Shown here: in pieces, positions 46,977-56,761 of the stretch
How the letters are laid out: each line of letters begins with the position of its first letter
Numbering within the stretch: the first letter of the stretch is position 1
Source: Craurococcus roseus
GTDB lineage: Bacteria; Pseudomonadota; Alphaproteobacteria; Acetobacterales; Acetobacteraceae
Reading direction: 5' to 3'
Length of the DNA: 57,571 nt
Assembly: GCF_039523795.1 (NCBI RefSeq)
Contig: NZ_BAAAFZ010000036.1
Coordinates: forward strand, 1-57,571
The notes under the pieces: generated by a model
The model's database searches: none
What the model saw: only the letters and a program-made list of their open reading frames with translations
Told to the model about the DNA's origin: nothing
Translations under genes and position numbers: made by a program

Positions 46977-47405
46977 ATGCGGAAAACCTTCGCGGTCGCC
47001 GCGCCGCTGTTGGCGGCGTCGTTGCTCCCGACGCCGGCATCCGCGCAAGCGCCCGGCCGCCACGTGACCGACGTCCGGACGGTGTCGGACCTCGCCGCCG
47101 TGTGCGATCCGCAGGTGAGAGGCGTGGAGCGGCTGGAGTCGATCGCGTACTGCCAAGGCTACATCACCGCTGCCGGGCAGTTCCACACCGCCCTGCACCC
47201 GTCCGACGGCCCGCGCCGCCCGCTGTTCTGCGTGCCGGCCCCCGCGCCGAGCGTGGCCCAGACCGGCCTCGGCTTCGCCGCCTGGGCGCGGCAGAATCCG
47301 CAGCGCGCGAACGAGCCCGCTCTGGACGGCCTGCTCCGCTGGGCGCAGGCGACGTATCCCTGCCCGACCAACGCCGCCGCCGCGCGCCGCGCCCCGGCCC
47401 GCTGA
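46977..47405 (+). CDS. Rap1a/Tai-like exported protein
   Basis: A 142-residue protein with signal peptide (MRKTFAVAAPLLAASLLPTP, cleavage after ASA). It has the Rap1a/Tai immunity-like pattern: DLAAVCDPQ, AYCQGYITAAGQFHTAL, RRPLFCVPAPAP, AAWARQNPQRANEPALDGLL and ATYPCP. Four conserved cysteines sit as expected. Rap1a proteins neutralise type VI amidase effectors in Serratia, but many family members occur with no effector nearby, as here, and may have other periplasmic roles. GGAGG precedes the ATG. Confidence 0.78.
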   Translation: MRKTFAVAAPLLAASLLPTPASAQAPGRHVTDVRTVSDLAAVCDPQVRGVERLESIAYCQGYITAAGQFHTALHPSDGPRRPLFCVPAPAPSVAQTGLGFAAWARQNPQRANEPALDGLLRWAQATYPCPTNAAAARRAPAR

Positions 47406-47421
47406 GACGAGGAGGCACACC

Positions 47422-47742
47422 ATGGCCAAGACGCGGACTCGTCGGCTCGCCGCCCTGCCGCTGCTCGCCGCGCTCTCGCTCGGCGCCTGCGCCGGCGACC
47501 TGACCGACACGCAACGCCGCACCGGCACGGGCGCCCTCGGCGGCGCGGCGCTGGGCGGCCTGATCGGCTCCTTCGGCGGCAACGCCGGCTGGGGGGCGCT
47601 GATCGGCAGCGCCGCCGGTGCCGGCGGGGGCTACCTGTTCGACCAATCCGAGCGGTCGCGGGAGCGCGCCTACTACCAAGGCCGGTACGACGCCCGACGC
47701 GCCGGCGGCCGGTACCGGGAAGGCCGCGGCCCGGACTACTGA
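47422..47742 (+). CDS. Glycine-zipper lipoprotein
   Basis: A 106-residue lipoprotein. The signal peptide ends in lipobox LGAC (Cys near residue 23). A glycine-zipper segment GALGGAALGGLIGSFGGNAG plus GALIGSAAGAGGGYL follows, then a charged tail with YYQGRYDARRAGG. Such small outer-membrane lipoproteins of the YMGG/Gly-zipper type stabilise the envelope; the specific role is unknown. It is 16 bases downstream of the Rap1a-like gene, likely one operon. Confidence 0.85.
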   Translation: MAKTRTRRLAALPLLAALSLGACAGDLTDTQRRTGTGALGGAALGGLIGSFGGNAGWGALIGSAAGAGGGYLFDQSERSRERAYYQGRYDARRAGGRYREGRGPDY

Positions 47743-47755
47743 CCGCTCCCGTCGG

Positions 47756-47779
47756 GCGCGGGGCCGCGGCGCCCCGCGC
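47756..47779. terminator. Hairpin between convergent lipoprotein and sod genes
   Basis: Perfect 9-base-pair stem (GCGCGGGGC / GCCCCGCGC) with a 6-base loop, filling the space between two converging stops. No T-run; likely a bidirectional terminator. Confidence 0.5.
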
Positions 47780-48436
47780 TCAGCGCGCCGGCCCGGCGAG
47801 GCGCCCGGTCCCGCCGGCGCGGATCGCGTCCAGCCGCTCGCCGACGTAGCCCCAATTCACCACCCGCCACCACTCGCGGAGGTAGTCCGCGCGGCGGTTG
47901 CGGTGGTCCAGGTAGTAGGCGTGCTCCCAAAGGTCGTTGGCGAGCAGCGCCGGCCGGCCGCCGGGCGGCAGCAACACGCTGTCCTGGTCGGGCGTCGTCA
48001 CAACGTCGAGGCCGCGCCCCCGCGGGTCGGTCACGAGGAACACCCAACCGGAACCGAAGTGCCACGCCCCGGCCTCGTCGAACCGCCCCTTCATCGCTTC
48101 GAAGGAGCCGAACGCCCGGTCGGTCTCGGCGGCCAGCGCGCCGGACGGCGCGGCATCGCCGCCGGGCCGGACAACCTTCCAGAACAGTTGGTGGTTGGCG
48201 TGTCCGCCGCCCTGGTTCCGCACGGCGGCACGGATCTCCACCGGCACCTCCTCGATGCGGGAAAGCAGTTGCTCGATGGTGAGCCCCTGCCACGCAGGGT
48301 ACGGCTCCAGCGCGCGGTTCAGCGCATCCACGTAGGCGCGGTGGTGCTTGGAGTGGTGCAGCTCCATCGTCTCGCGCTCGATGACCGGCTCCAGCGCGTC
48401 GTAGCCGTAGGGCAGCGACGGCAGGTCGTAGGGCAC
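47780..48436 (-). CDS. Superoxide dismutase (Fe/Mn family, Mn-like features)
   Basis: Dismutates superoxide. The 218 residues contain all four metal ligands: His in ETMELHHSKHH, His in GGGHANHQLFW, and Asp and His in LLANDLWEHAYYLDH. The active-site Tyr is in HHRAYVDALN. GGHANH and a Gln in TPDQDSVLLPP are manganese-type discriminators; iron enzymes usually have AAQ-x-WNH. Mn or cambialistic use is inferred. No signal peptide, so cytoplasmic. A VOC gene lies just upstream on the same strand (10 bases). Confidence 0.94.
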   Translation of the reverse strand: MPYDLPSLPYGYDALEPVIERETMELHHSKHHRAYVDALNRALEPYPAWQGLTIEQLLSRIEEVPVEIRAAVRNQGGGHANHQLFWKVVRPGGDAAPSGALAAETDRAFGSFEAMKGRFDEAGAWHFGSGWVFLVTDPRGRGLDVVTTPDQDSVLLPPGGRPALLANDLWEHAYYLDHRNRRADYLREWWRVVNWGYVGERLDAIRAGGTGRLAGPAR

Positions 48437-48446
48437 GGCGCGCCCC

Positions 48447-48881
48447 CTAGGCCGAAGCCGCCACGTCGCCCGTCGCCTGCCCGACTTCGATCAGGTAGCC
48501 GTCCGGATCGCGCATGTAGCAGCGGATCTCGCCGCGCTTGCGGATCGGCGGCGTGACGAAGGCGGCGCCCTTGGCCGCCCAGTCGCGGTGCGCCGCCGCG
48601 ATGTCGGCGACGCGGAGGTTCAGGAAGCAGGTCGCCGAAGCCGGATCGGAGGGTGGCGCGAGCGAGATGCCCGGCTTGTCGGGCGTCGGCCCGCCGCCCG
48701 GGTTCATCAGGACCCAGGCGTTGGCCAGGCGCACGATCGCGGGGCCTTCGTCGCGCACCACCCGGCCCCCGAGCACGTCGCGGTAGAAGGCCACGGAGCG
48801 CGGCACGTCCGCGACGGTCGGGAACACCGTCACCAGCATGCCTTCGGCCGGCGCGGGGAAATCGTCCGCTTCCATCGGCAT
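48447..48881 (-). CDS. VOC/glyoxalase family protein
   Basis: A 144-residue vicinal-oxygen-chelate protein: VTVFPTVADVPRSVAFYRDV with LGGRVVRDEGPAIVRLANAW is the first half-module. TCFLNLRVADIAAAHRDWAA with CYMRDPDGYLIEVGQATGD is the second. The RDPDGxxIE end supplies a metal-binding Glu. Substrate unknown; relatives include antibiotic-resistance-like and dioxygenase-like proteins. Ten bases upstream of sod, so it may share an oxidative-stress transcript. Confidence 0.85.
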   Translation of the reverse strand: MPMEADDFPAPAEGMLVTVFPTVADVPRSVAFYRDVLGGRVVRDEGPAIVRLANAWVLMNPGGGPTPDKPGISLAPPSDPASATCFLNLRVADIAAAHRDWAAKGAAFVTPPIRKRGEIRCYMRDPDGYLIEVGQATGDVAASA

Positions 48882-48910
48882 CCCCTCCGATCGGGCCGCT
48901 CATGGCGACC

Positions 48911-48942
48911 GGCAACGCCGGCGCCCGCGCGCCGGCGTTGCC
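48911..48942 (-). terminator. Strong hairpin between the DHA2 pump and VOC genes
   Basis: Perfect 14-base-pair stem (GGCAACGCCGGCGC / GCGCCGGCGTTGCC) with loop CCGC, 16 bases after the transporter stop. No T-run, but stem stability suggests it separates the transporter from the VOC-sod transcript. Confidence 0.6.
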
Positions 48943-48958
48943 CGCCGACGCGGGCTTG

Positions 48959-50569
48959 TCACACGGCCCGACCTTCCGCTGCGCGCAGCGACGCCGGGCG
49001 CGGGTCGGGCCGGATCGTGCCCGCGGCCACCCCTGCGGCGGCGAGGGCGAGCCCGGCGCAGGCCAGCATCGCGGCCCGGTAGGCGAGCAGGAAAGCGTCA
49101 CCCGAGGCCGCGACGACGTCGCGCCGCTCCGCCTCCGTCAGCCCGTCCGCGTCCGGCGCGGACGCGAAGCCCGGCCGTGCCGCCGCGACCGCCGCGCGCG
49201 CCTCCGGCCGCAGCCCCGTCTCGGCCAAGCGCCGGTCCAGCGCCGAAGCCTGCGCCGCCAGGGTCGCCGTGCCGAGCACTGCCACCGCCAGCAGGCCCGC
49301 GACCCGCGCCACCGCGTTGTTGATGCCGGACGCCGCCCCGGCGTGACGCTCGTCCGCGGACTCCATCACCGCCGTCGTCAGCGGCGCGACCGTCGCCGTC
49401 ATGCCGAGGCCGAGCACGACCATGCCCGGCAGCACGCTCCACCAGAACGACCAGTCCCGGCCCGCCGACAGCCCGAGCAGCGCGAAGCCGGCCGCCGCCA
49501 CCGCCGGCCCGCCGACGAGCGGCCCGCGCGCCCCGAACCGCCGCGCCAAGCCGCCGGACGCCCGCGACAGCAGGCCCATCAGCAGCGAGAACGGCAGGAA
49601 CGCCGCCCCGGCCTCGGCCGGCGAGTAGCCGCGCAGCCCGATCAGCTCGAAGGGCAACAGGAACAGCGCGCCGGTCAGCGCCGCGTAGAGCAGCAGCGTC
49701 AGCAGGTTGGCGCCGGAGAAGGTGGAGGAGCGGAACAGCCCCAGCGGCACCATCGGGTGCGCCGCGCGGGCCTCGTGCCGGAGGAACCACGCGCCCGCGC
49801 ACACGCCGACCGCGGCGGCGACGAGCACCGCGGCGCTCTGAAGGCCGGACTCGCCGGCCTCGATCGCGGCCCAGGTGACGGCGCCCAGCGCGAGCGCCGC
49901 CGCCGCCGCGCCCGCCCAGTCGAGCGGCGGCGCCTCGGCGTCGCGGCTTTCCGGCACGTGCCGGAGCGTCAACCAAGCCGCCACGGCGGCCAGCGGCAGG
50001 TTGATCAGGAACACCGCGCGCCACGACCACGCCTCCACCAGCCAGCCGCCCAACACGGGGCCGACTGCCGTGGTCAGCGCCCCCGCGCCCGCCCAGGTGC
50101 CGATGGCCCGGCTGCGCTCCGCTTCCGGGAAGGTCGCGGCGATCAGCGCCAGGCTTCCTGGCACCATCAGCGCCCCGCCCACGCCTTGCGCCGCCCGCGC
50201 CGCGACCAGCGACGCGGGACCGGGCGCCGCGGCGCAGCCGGCCGAGGCCAGCGCGAACACGGCGATGCCGAGCAGGAACACGCGCCGGCGGCCGAAGCGG
50301 TCGCCCGCCGCGCCGCCGACCAGCACCAGCGCCCCGAGCGCGAGGGTGTACACGTTCACCACCCATTGCGCCGCCGATGCCGAGGCGCCGAGCCCCTGCT
50401 GGATCTCCGGCAGCGCCACGTTGACCACCGTACCGTCGATGAACGCCATGCCCGAGCCGAGGATGGTGGCGGCGAGTATCCAGCCGGCGCCCGCGGGAGG
50501 GCTCTCGCCGGCGCACGGTCGCGCGCGTATCGCGGCGGCGTCGCAGGGCGGGCGTTGCGGTCCGATCAT
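48959..50569 (-). CDS. MFS transporter, DHA2 (EmrB/QacA) family
   Basis: A 536-residue drug:H+ antiporter-type transporter with 14 expected membrane segments. It has ILAATILGSGMAFIDGTVVN with VALPEIQQGLGASASAAQWV (motif D1-like), GDRFGRRRVFLLGIAVFALA (motif A) and RAAQGVGGALMVPGSLALIA. Motif C-like GPVLGGWLVEAWSWRAVFLI follows. A large final periplasmic/cytoplasmic loop lies before the last segment. Substrate unknown; multidrug or small-metabolite export is usual. No partner membrane-fusion protein or regulator is adjacent. Confidence 0.92.
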   Translation of the reverse strand: MIGPQRPPCDAAAIRARPCAGESPPAGAGWILAATILGSGMAFIDGTVVNVALPEIQQGLGASASAAQWVVNVYTLALGALVLVGGAAGDRFGRRRVFLLGIAVFALASAGCAAAPGPASLVAARAAQGVGGALMVPGSLALIAATFPEAERSRAIGTWAGAGALTTAVGPVLGGWLVEAWSWRAVFLINLPLAAVAAWLTLRHVPESRDAEAPPLDWAGAAAAALALGAVTWAAIEAGESGLQSAAVLVAAAVGVCAGAWFLRHEARAAHPMVPLGLFRSSTFSGANLLTLLLYAALTGALFLLPFELIGLRGYSPAEAGAAFLPFSLLMGLLSRASGGLARRFGARGPLVGGPAVAAAGFALLGLSAGRDWSFWWSVLPGMVVLGLGMTATVAPLTTAVMESADERHAGAASGINNAVARVAGLLAVAVLGTATLAAQASALDRRLAETGLRPEARAAVAAARPGFASAPDADGLTEAERRDVVAASGDAFLLAYRAAMLACAGLALAAAGVAAGTIRPDPRPASLRAAEGRAV

Positions 50570-50619
50570 GGGCAGCGATGGTCCGCCGCCCGGCCGCGGG
50601 CATCAAGCGCCCGCACCGT

Positions 50620-51783
50620 TCAGCGGGAAGCCGGCGCCGCCGCTGTCGCCACGGCCACGCGCCCACCGCGCGCCTCGGGCCGGTGGCCGCCGCCGTGCTC
50701 GGCGCGCTGCAAGCCGTAGTAGGCGGAAACGAAAACGCAGACCGCCGCCGCGAAGGCGAGGCCCGCCCGGTGCGCTTCCGCGAGCAGGCCGCGCCGGATC
50801 TCGTGCAGCCGGCGCTGCAACGGCGTCGGCCCGTGGACGAACATCGCCGCCATCGTAGCCAGGATCGGCAAGTGCCCGATGGCGTCGAGCTTGCCGAAGT
50901 CGAGGATCGCCAGCCCGAAGATCGCACCCAGCGCCAGGATGCCGACCCGCGACAGGGCGAAGCCGGTCAGCATGTGGAAGGCGAAGGCGAACTCCACGAA
51001 GCCCGCCACCACCATGAAGTCCGACGGCAGCACGCCGAACAGCAGCCAGGGCCGCTCTTCGAGCAGCGGGAAGGTCCACTGCGGGTAGGCCCACTTCTCG
51101 ACCGCGGCCCACATCAGGCTGGCGCAAAGGGAGGCCTGGAGGATGGGCATCCGCAGCCGCCGCGGCCGTCCGGTCCCGCAGGAGGTCAGCGCCATGTAGG
51201 CCGCGAGGCCGAGGAACACCGGGTAGTCGGCGAGGTGGAAGGCGCCGTAGAGCGCCGCCCCGTAGCCGTACAGCGCCAGGATGCCGGCGGCGCCGAGGAC
51301 GCAGGTGCGCGGCGAGAACATGCTGGCGGCGATGCCGAGCTGGAGCCAAGCCGGCCACGCCGCGTCCGTCTTGAGTTCCGGCGTGAGGATGGCGCCGCCG
51401 GCGGTAAAGAGCGCCACGAAGAAGGCGCCGAGGCCCGCGCGCAGCAATCGCTCCTCCACCTCTTCGCCCCCGCGCCGCGCGAGCGCGCCGCCGCGCGGGG
51501 ACGCCGCCGCCAGCCGGTCCAGCAGGAAGCCCGCGGCCATCAGCAGCGCGAAACCGGCGAAGACCAGCGGGAAGCGCCCGGACAGGACGGCGGAGATCGG
51601 CATCGGCGGTTCGGCCACGTCGAAGGGCGCGAACCACTTCACGTGCGCCATCGCCCGCGACGGCAAGCATAAGCAGCACGCCGCGAGAGCAGCGGCGGAC
51701 AGGAACGGCGCCACGAGCCCGCGGTCCGCCCGCGCCCCCGGCCGCGTCCCGGCCGGGAACCCTTGAGGCTCGACGATGCGCAT
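50620..51783 (-). CDS. Polytopic membrane protein (DoxX-like region)
   Basis: A 387-residue integral membrane protein. An N-terminal hydrophobic segment ends in a signal-like site (PSRAMAHVKWF), so HVKWFAPFDVAEPPMPI would begin the periplasmic part. At least eight further hydrophobic segments follow, including LMWAAVEKWAYPQWTFPLLE and FMVVAGFVEFAFAFHMLTGF. These have the EK-x-Y-P and VEF-x-FA-x-G spacing of DoxX-like domains. Function unknown. It stands 50 bases upstream of the DHA2 gene on the same strand and may be co-transcribed. Confidence 0.75.
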   Translation of the reverse strand: MRIVEPQGFPAGTRPGARADRGLVAPFLSAAALAACCLCLPSRAMAHVKWFAPFDVAEPPMPISAVLSGRFPLVFAGFALLMAAGFLLDRLAAASPRGGALARRGGEEVEERLLRAGLGAFFVALFTAGGAILTPELKTDAAWPAWLQLGIAASMFSPRTCVLGAAGILALYGYGAALYGAFHLADYPVFLGLAAYMALTSCGTGRPRRLRMPILQASLCASLMWAAVEKWAYPQWTFPLLEERPWLLFGVLPSDFMVVAGFVEFAFAFHMLTGFALSRVGILALGAIFGLAILDFGKLDAIGHLPILATMAAMFVHGPTPLQRRLHEIRRGLLAEAHRAGLAFAAAVCVFVSAYYGLQRAEHGGGHRPEARGGRVAVATAAAPASR

Positions 51784-52201
51784 GGCGGTGCCCCGGAACG
51801 CGGCGCTCAGAGGAGCGGCGGGACGGAGGCCGCCGCGGCGCCTCCGCCTGGCAGGGCCGCGCGCGCGAGCGGCGGCAACGGTTCGGCGGTCCGGCTGCTC
51901 ATGAGGGCCCACTCCATCGCCGGAGGCTGTCCGCCTCCGCGCGCCGAGTATCGGGGGGATGCCGAAGCGCGCCTGTGCGGCGTGTCACCGCTTGGTGCGG
52001 CGCACACGGACCAAGCCTTCCGTCGCGCGCCGGGCTACGCAGCGACGGCCCTGCGCTGGCGCGGGTCGCCCCCGGCGGAGGAACCGCACGCGCCGCGAGC
52101 CAGGAAGCAGCCGATGACGCGACCGAGCCGCGTCCGCGCCCCCGGTTACATGGGCTGTTGGCGGCCGGGAGCGCCGGCGGGCCGCCGGGCGCGGCGGTTC
52201 G
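51784..52201. other. Intergenic stretch between argF and the membrane protein gene
   Basis: About 420 bases with no recognisable gene. It includes the argF transcript end (hairpin at 52171-52192) and presumably the promoter of the membrane-protein gene near 51800-51960. Confidence 0.6.
52171..52192 (-). terminator. Hairpin downstream of argF
   Basis: GCGCCGGCGG opposite CCGCCGGGCGC, a 10-base-pair stem with one bulged base and almost no loop (inner pairs would open). It starts 10 bases after the argF stop. No T-run. Confidence 0.4.
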
Positions 52202-53160
52202 TCAGCCCGCGCCGAGCGCCCAGAGCAGCACGCCCTTCTGGGCGTGCAGCCGGTTCTCCGCCTCGTCGAACACCACGCTCTGCGGCCCGTCGATCACCTC
52301 CGCGGCCACCTCCTCGCCGCGGTGCGCGGGGAGGCAGTGCTGGAAGATCGCGTCCGGCGCCGCGTGCGCCATCAGCTTCGCGTCCACCTGGTAGGGGCGG
52401 AGCAGGTTGTGGCGGCTCGGCCCGCCGCCGTCGCCCGCCTCCTCGTTCATGCTGACCCAGGTGTCCGTGACCACGCAGCGCGCGCCGCGCACCGCCTCCA
52501 CCGGGCTTTCGGTGAGTTCGATGCGCGCCCCCTCGCCCCGCGCCCAGTCCAGAAGCGCGCGGGGCGGCCGCAGTTCGGGCGGCGTGGCGATCCGGAGCGT
52601 GAAGCCGAAGCGCGCCGCCGCTTGGATGAAGCTCTGCGCCACGTTGTTGCCGTCGCCGACCCAGGCCACCACCTGCCCGGCGATCGGCCCGCGGTGCTCC
52701 TCGAAGGTGAGCACGTCGGCCATGAGCTGGCAGGGGTGGCTCACGTCAGTGAGCCCGTTGATGACGGGCACCGTCGCGTGCTCCGCCATCTCGCGGATGC
52801 GCCGCACGTCGTGGGTGCGCATCATGATCGCGTCCACGTAGCGCGACAGCACCTTGGCGGTGTCGCTGACCGCCTCCCCGCGCGAGGACTGCATGTCCCG
52901 CGCGTAGAGCATCACCACGTCGCCGCCGAGTTGCTTCACGCCCACCTCGAAGGAGACGCGCGTGCGCGTGGAGGGCTTCTCGAAGATCAGCGCCACCGTG
53001 CGCCCGGCCAGCGGCTTGGCCGCCAGCGCCCCGCGCTTGCACTGCGCCGCGAGGTCCAGCATCCGCCGGAGCGTCGCCGGCTCGAAGTCCATCAGCTCCA
53101 GGAAGTGCCGGGGGGGCTCGCGCCCCCCGGCCTCCGTCCGCACCGCCGCGAGGGCGCTGC

Positions 53161-53164
<4 letters not shown>
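52202..53164 (-). CDS. argF: Ornithine carbamoyltransferase
   Basis: Makes citrulline from ornithine and carbamoyl phosphate. The 320-residue protein has HFLELMDFEPATLRRMLDLA, the carbamoyl-phosphate loop FEKPSTRTRVSFEVGVKQLG, MRTHDVRRIREMAEHATVPV and NGLTDVSHPCQLMADVLT. WVGDGNNVAQSFIQAA and the ornithine-side HCLPAHRGEEVAAEVIDG follow. It overlaps argD by four bases, forming an argD-argF operon. The anabolic enzyme is inferred from this pairing. Confidence 0.97.
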
Positions 53165-54363
<1,199 letters not shown>

Positions 54364-54480
54364 GGGAGAGGGTGCTCCTCCAATTGCTCCCCCGCGCCGG
54401 CGGGCATTCGCGGGCGCTCCAGGGGAAGCGCGGAGGTTGGGCGCAAACGCGCCGCCGCGTCAAACCCGCGGGGCGCGCGC

Positions 54481-54501
54481 CGGCGGCGGATTACGCCGCC
54501 G
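54481..54501 (-). terminator. Hairpin between PRC-barrel gene and argD
   Basis: Perfect 8-base-pair stem (CGGCGGCG / CGCCGCCG) with loop GATTA, 24 bases after the PRC-barrel stop and about 120 bases before argD. No T-run; likely ends the upstream transcript. Confidence 0.45.
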
Positions 54502-54524
54502 CACCGACGCGCCCGCGGACCGGG

Positions 54525-55337
54525 TCAGCCCCGCCCGGCGGCGGTGCCCTCGTAGGTGAAGGTCGGCAACCGGTTCAGGTCGTCACGCGACGCCGACCCG
54601 GTAAGCGTCCAGCGGTTCCGCTCGCCGACCGTCCGCAGCCGCTCGTAGGGCACGGCCACCAGTTTGGCGCCGATGCCGAGGAAGCCGCCCACCGACACCA
54701 CCGCGATCGGCGCGCCGCCGTTGCCGGGCAGCACGATGTCGTCGATCTCGCCGATGCTCTCGTTCGCCTCGTTGTACACCGCGGCGCCGATGACCCGGCT
54801 GGCGCGGCGCGCGTCGCGCATGGAGGCGCCATCCGCAGCCGCCAGCGCGGCGGGGCCGCCCGCGTCGGAGCGGCGGTCGGGCGCGTTGGGGCTCGGTGGA
54901 TTGGCGGGCGCGTTGTCGCGCGGCGCCTGCGTCCCGCCGACGCTGCTGCCCGGGTTGGTGGCGCCGCCGCCCGCGGCGCCCTGGTTACCCTGGCCGGGGC
55001 CGCCGGTCGCCTGCCCCTGGTTGGAGGTGTGCCCGCGCCCCTGCATGTGCGGCGGCACCTGCCGGTCGGCCGCTTCGCCGCTGCCGCCGCTGGGCGAGCC
55101 GGCGTTGTTGCCGGGGATCGTCTGCGTGGTGCCCTGCCCCGCGTTGTCGCCGGCGCGGGCGCCGGGGCTGCCGCCGAGCGGGCCCTGCTGCGGCGTGGTC
55201 TGCGTGGTCTGCGGCGCGCGCGAGGTGCCGGCCGAGCCCTGCGCTCGCACGGCCGCCGGAGCGGCGATCAGCGCGGCCGCGGCCAGGGCCGTGACGGCCA
55301 GCAATCGGGCGCGGCGGGTGGGGGCGGTCGTCGGCAT
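54525..55337 (-). CDS. Exported PRC-barrel domain protein
   Basis: A 270-residue protein. It has a signal peptide (RARLLAVTALAAAALIAAPA, cleavage after VRA). A long low-complexity region rich in Gly, Gln, Asn, Pro, Ser and Thr covers about residues 35-170, with QGTTQTIPGNNAGSPSG-like stretches. The C-terminal PRC-barrel is at about 178-262: ASRVIGAAVYNEANESIGEI, DDIVLPGNGGAPIAVVSVGG, FLGIGAKLVAVPYERLR. Such proteins are envelope or periplasmic and of unknown function, often stress-related in Rhodospirillales and Rhizobiales. Confidence 0.9.
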   Translation of the reverse strand: MPTTAPTRRARLLAVTALAAAALIAAPAAVRAQGSAGTSRAPQTTQTTPQQGPLGGSPGARAGDNAGQGTTQTIPGNNAGSPSGGSGEAADRQVPPHMQGRGHTSNQGQATGGPGQGNQGAAGGGATNPGSSVGGTQAPRDNAPANPPSPNAPDRRSDAGGPAALAAADGASMRDARRASRVIGAAVYNEANESIGEIDDIVLPGNGGAPIAVVSVGGFLGIGAKLVAVPYERLRTVGERNRWTLTGSASRDDLNRLPTFTYEGTAAGRG

Positions 55338-55442
55338 GGGGCGTGCTCCTCGCGTTCCGGTTCCCGGAGACCCGGGTTGAGAACGCCAACGCCCCGGCGG
55401 CGGCCCGGTTTGCTCCCCGGGGACCGCCGCACCGCCGCCCGG

Positions 55443-55898
55443 TCACTCCGGGTCCCCGGTGTCCGGCTTCAGCCCCGCCGCCTGGATGCCCGCCACGGCG
55501 CACGCCTCGTCCTGGGCCGAAACGTCGCCGCTGATGCCCACCGCGCCGAGGATCGTCCCGCCCGCGTCGCAGGCCAGCACCCCGCCCTGCACCGGCACGG
55601 CGCGGCCGCCCGCGATGTCGGAGAGCGCGTTCATGAAGCCCTGCATGGACTGCGCCCGCCGCGCCAGCTCCCGGCCGCCGAGGCCCAGCGAAAGCGCGCC
55701 GAACGCCTTGCCCAGCGCGATCTCCGGCCGCAACAGGCTGCTCCCGTCCTCGCGCTGCACCGACTTGATCTGCCCGCCGGCGTCCAGCACCACCACGGTC
55801 AGCGGTTGCAGCTTGAGTTCGCGCCCCTTGGCGCGGGCGGCGGCGGTGATCGCCTCGGCCTGTTCCAGCGTCAGTCCGTTCGCGGGGTAGCGTGCCAT
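55443..55898 (-). CDS. GlcG/HbpS family protein
   Basis: A 151-residue protein of the GlcG/HbpS (DUF336) family: LTLEQAEAITAAARAKGREL, LTVVVLDAGGQIKSVQREDG, RPEIALGKAFGALSLGLGGR, VPVQGGVLACDAGGTILGAV and GISGDVSAQDEACAVAGI. The family includes heme-binding HbpS and accessory proteins of glycolate or diol metabolism; no such partner is nearby. Cytoplasmic as called, with no signal peptide. Confidence 0.9.
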   Translation of the reverse strand: MARYPANGLTLEQAEAITAAARAKGRELKLQPLTVVVLDAGGQIKSVQREDGSSLLRPEIALGKAFGALSLGLGGRELARRAQSMQGFMNALSDIAGGRAVPVQGGVLACDAGGTILGAVGISGDVSAQDEACAVAGIQAAGLKPDTGDPE

Positions 55899-56008
55899 GC
55901 CCGGTCGTCTCCTGCTCGGTTGCGCGCCCCCTATCGCCGCGCGGACCGGCGGCGGCAAGGCGGGCCCGCCGTCTCGCCCGCGCGCGCGGCGCGTGCGAGA
56001 ACCCGCCC

Positions 56009-56752
56009 ATGCCCGAGGACGCCACGCGCGGAACGAAAGGCGGCGGGGGCGCCGCCCGCCGGAAACCCCGCCCGGCCGGCCCAGCCGGACCGCCCGCGCC
56101 CGGTCCGCTCCCCACCGAAGCCCTGCTGCGCGAAGCCGCGCTGAACCACCTCGCGCGCTTCTCCGCCACCGAGGCCGGCCTCCGCCGCGTGCTGGAACGC
56201 CGCGTGGACCGCTGGGCGCGCCGGAGCGAGGCGGCGGGCGAACCGCCGGAACTGGTCGCCCCGCGCGCCGCCGAAGCCAAGCGCCACGCCGCGGCCGTGG
56301 CCCGGAAGATGGTCGAGGCCGGCGCGGTGGACGACGCCGCCTTCGCCGCCGCGCGCGTGCGGCGCTTGTCGCGCGGCGGCCGGTCGCGGCGCGCCATCGN
56401 NNNNNNNNNNNNNNNNNNNNNNNNNNNNNNNNNNNNNNNNNNNNNNNNNNNNNNNNNNGAGGCGGCCGCGCTGCTCGGCACACAGTACCGCGAAGGGCGG
56501 GGCGGCGTGCCGCGCGACGCCGCCGAAGCCGCGCTGCCGGAGGAGGAGGGCGCCGAACTCGACGCCGCCCTCGCCCAATGCCGCCGCCGCCGCACCGGCC
56601 CCTTTTCCCGCGAGCCGCTGTCGGCCGAGGCGCGCCTCAAGGCCCTCGCCGCCCTGGCGCGCGCCGGCTTCCCGCGCGGCGTGGCGGAAGCGGCCCTCGA
56701 CATGGACCCGGAGGAGGCGGAAGCGCGGCTGGCCGGGTTCCGGCAGGGGTGA
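56009..56752 (+). CDS. recX: RecX family regulatory protein, interrupted by an assembly gap
   Basis: RecX modulates RecA filaments. The protein has a basic Gly/Pro leader, then LLREAALNHLARFSATEAGL, RRVLERRVDRWARR, AAAVARKMVEAGAVDDAAFA and ARVRRLSRGGRSRRAI, the first RecX helical repeats. A run of 59 N follows. After it the same frame continues with RRRTGPFSREPLSAEARLKA and ALARAGFPRGVAEAALDMD, the third repeat. Here the frame survives the gap. recA is not in the window, so the symbol rests on family only. Confidence 0.82.
   Translation: MPEDATRGTKGGGGAARRKPRPAGPAGPPAPGPLPTEALLREAALNHLARFSATEAGLRRVLERRVDRWARRSEAAGEPPELVAPRAAEAKRHAAAVARKMVEAGAVDDAAFAAARVRRLSRGGRSRRAIXXXXXXXXXXXXXXXXXXXXEAAALLGTQYREGRGGVPRDAAEAALPEEEGAELDAALAQCRRRRTGPFSREPLSAEARLKALAALARAGFPRGVAEAALDMDPEEAEARLAGFRQG
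56400..56458. other. Assembly gap (59 N) inside recX
   Basis: Fifty-nine undetermined bases; the reading frame is the same on both sides. Confidence 0.99.
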
Positions 56753-56761
56753 GGCGGGGCT

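Noticed and set aside
51807..52007. Small minus-strand frame between argF and the membrane protein gene
   Set aside because: Short, Pro/Ala-rich, no family and no ribosome site.
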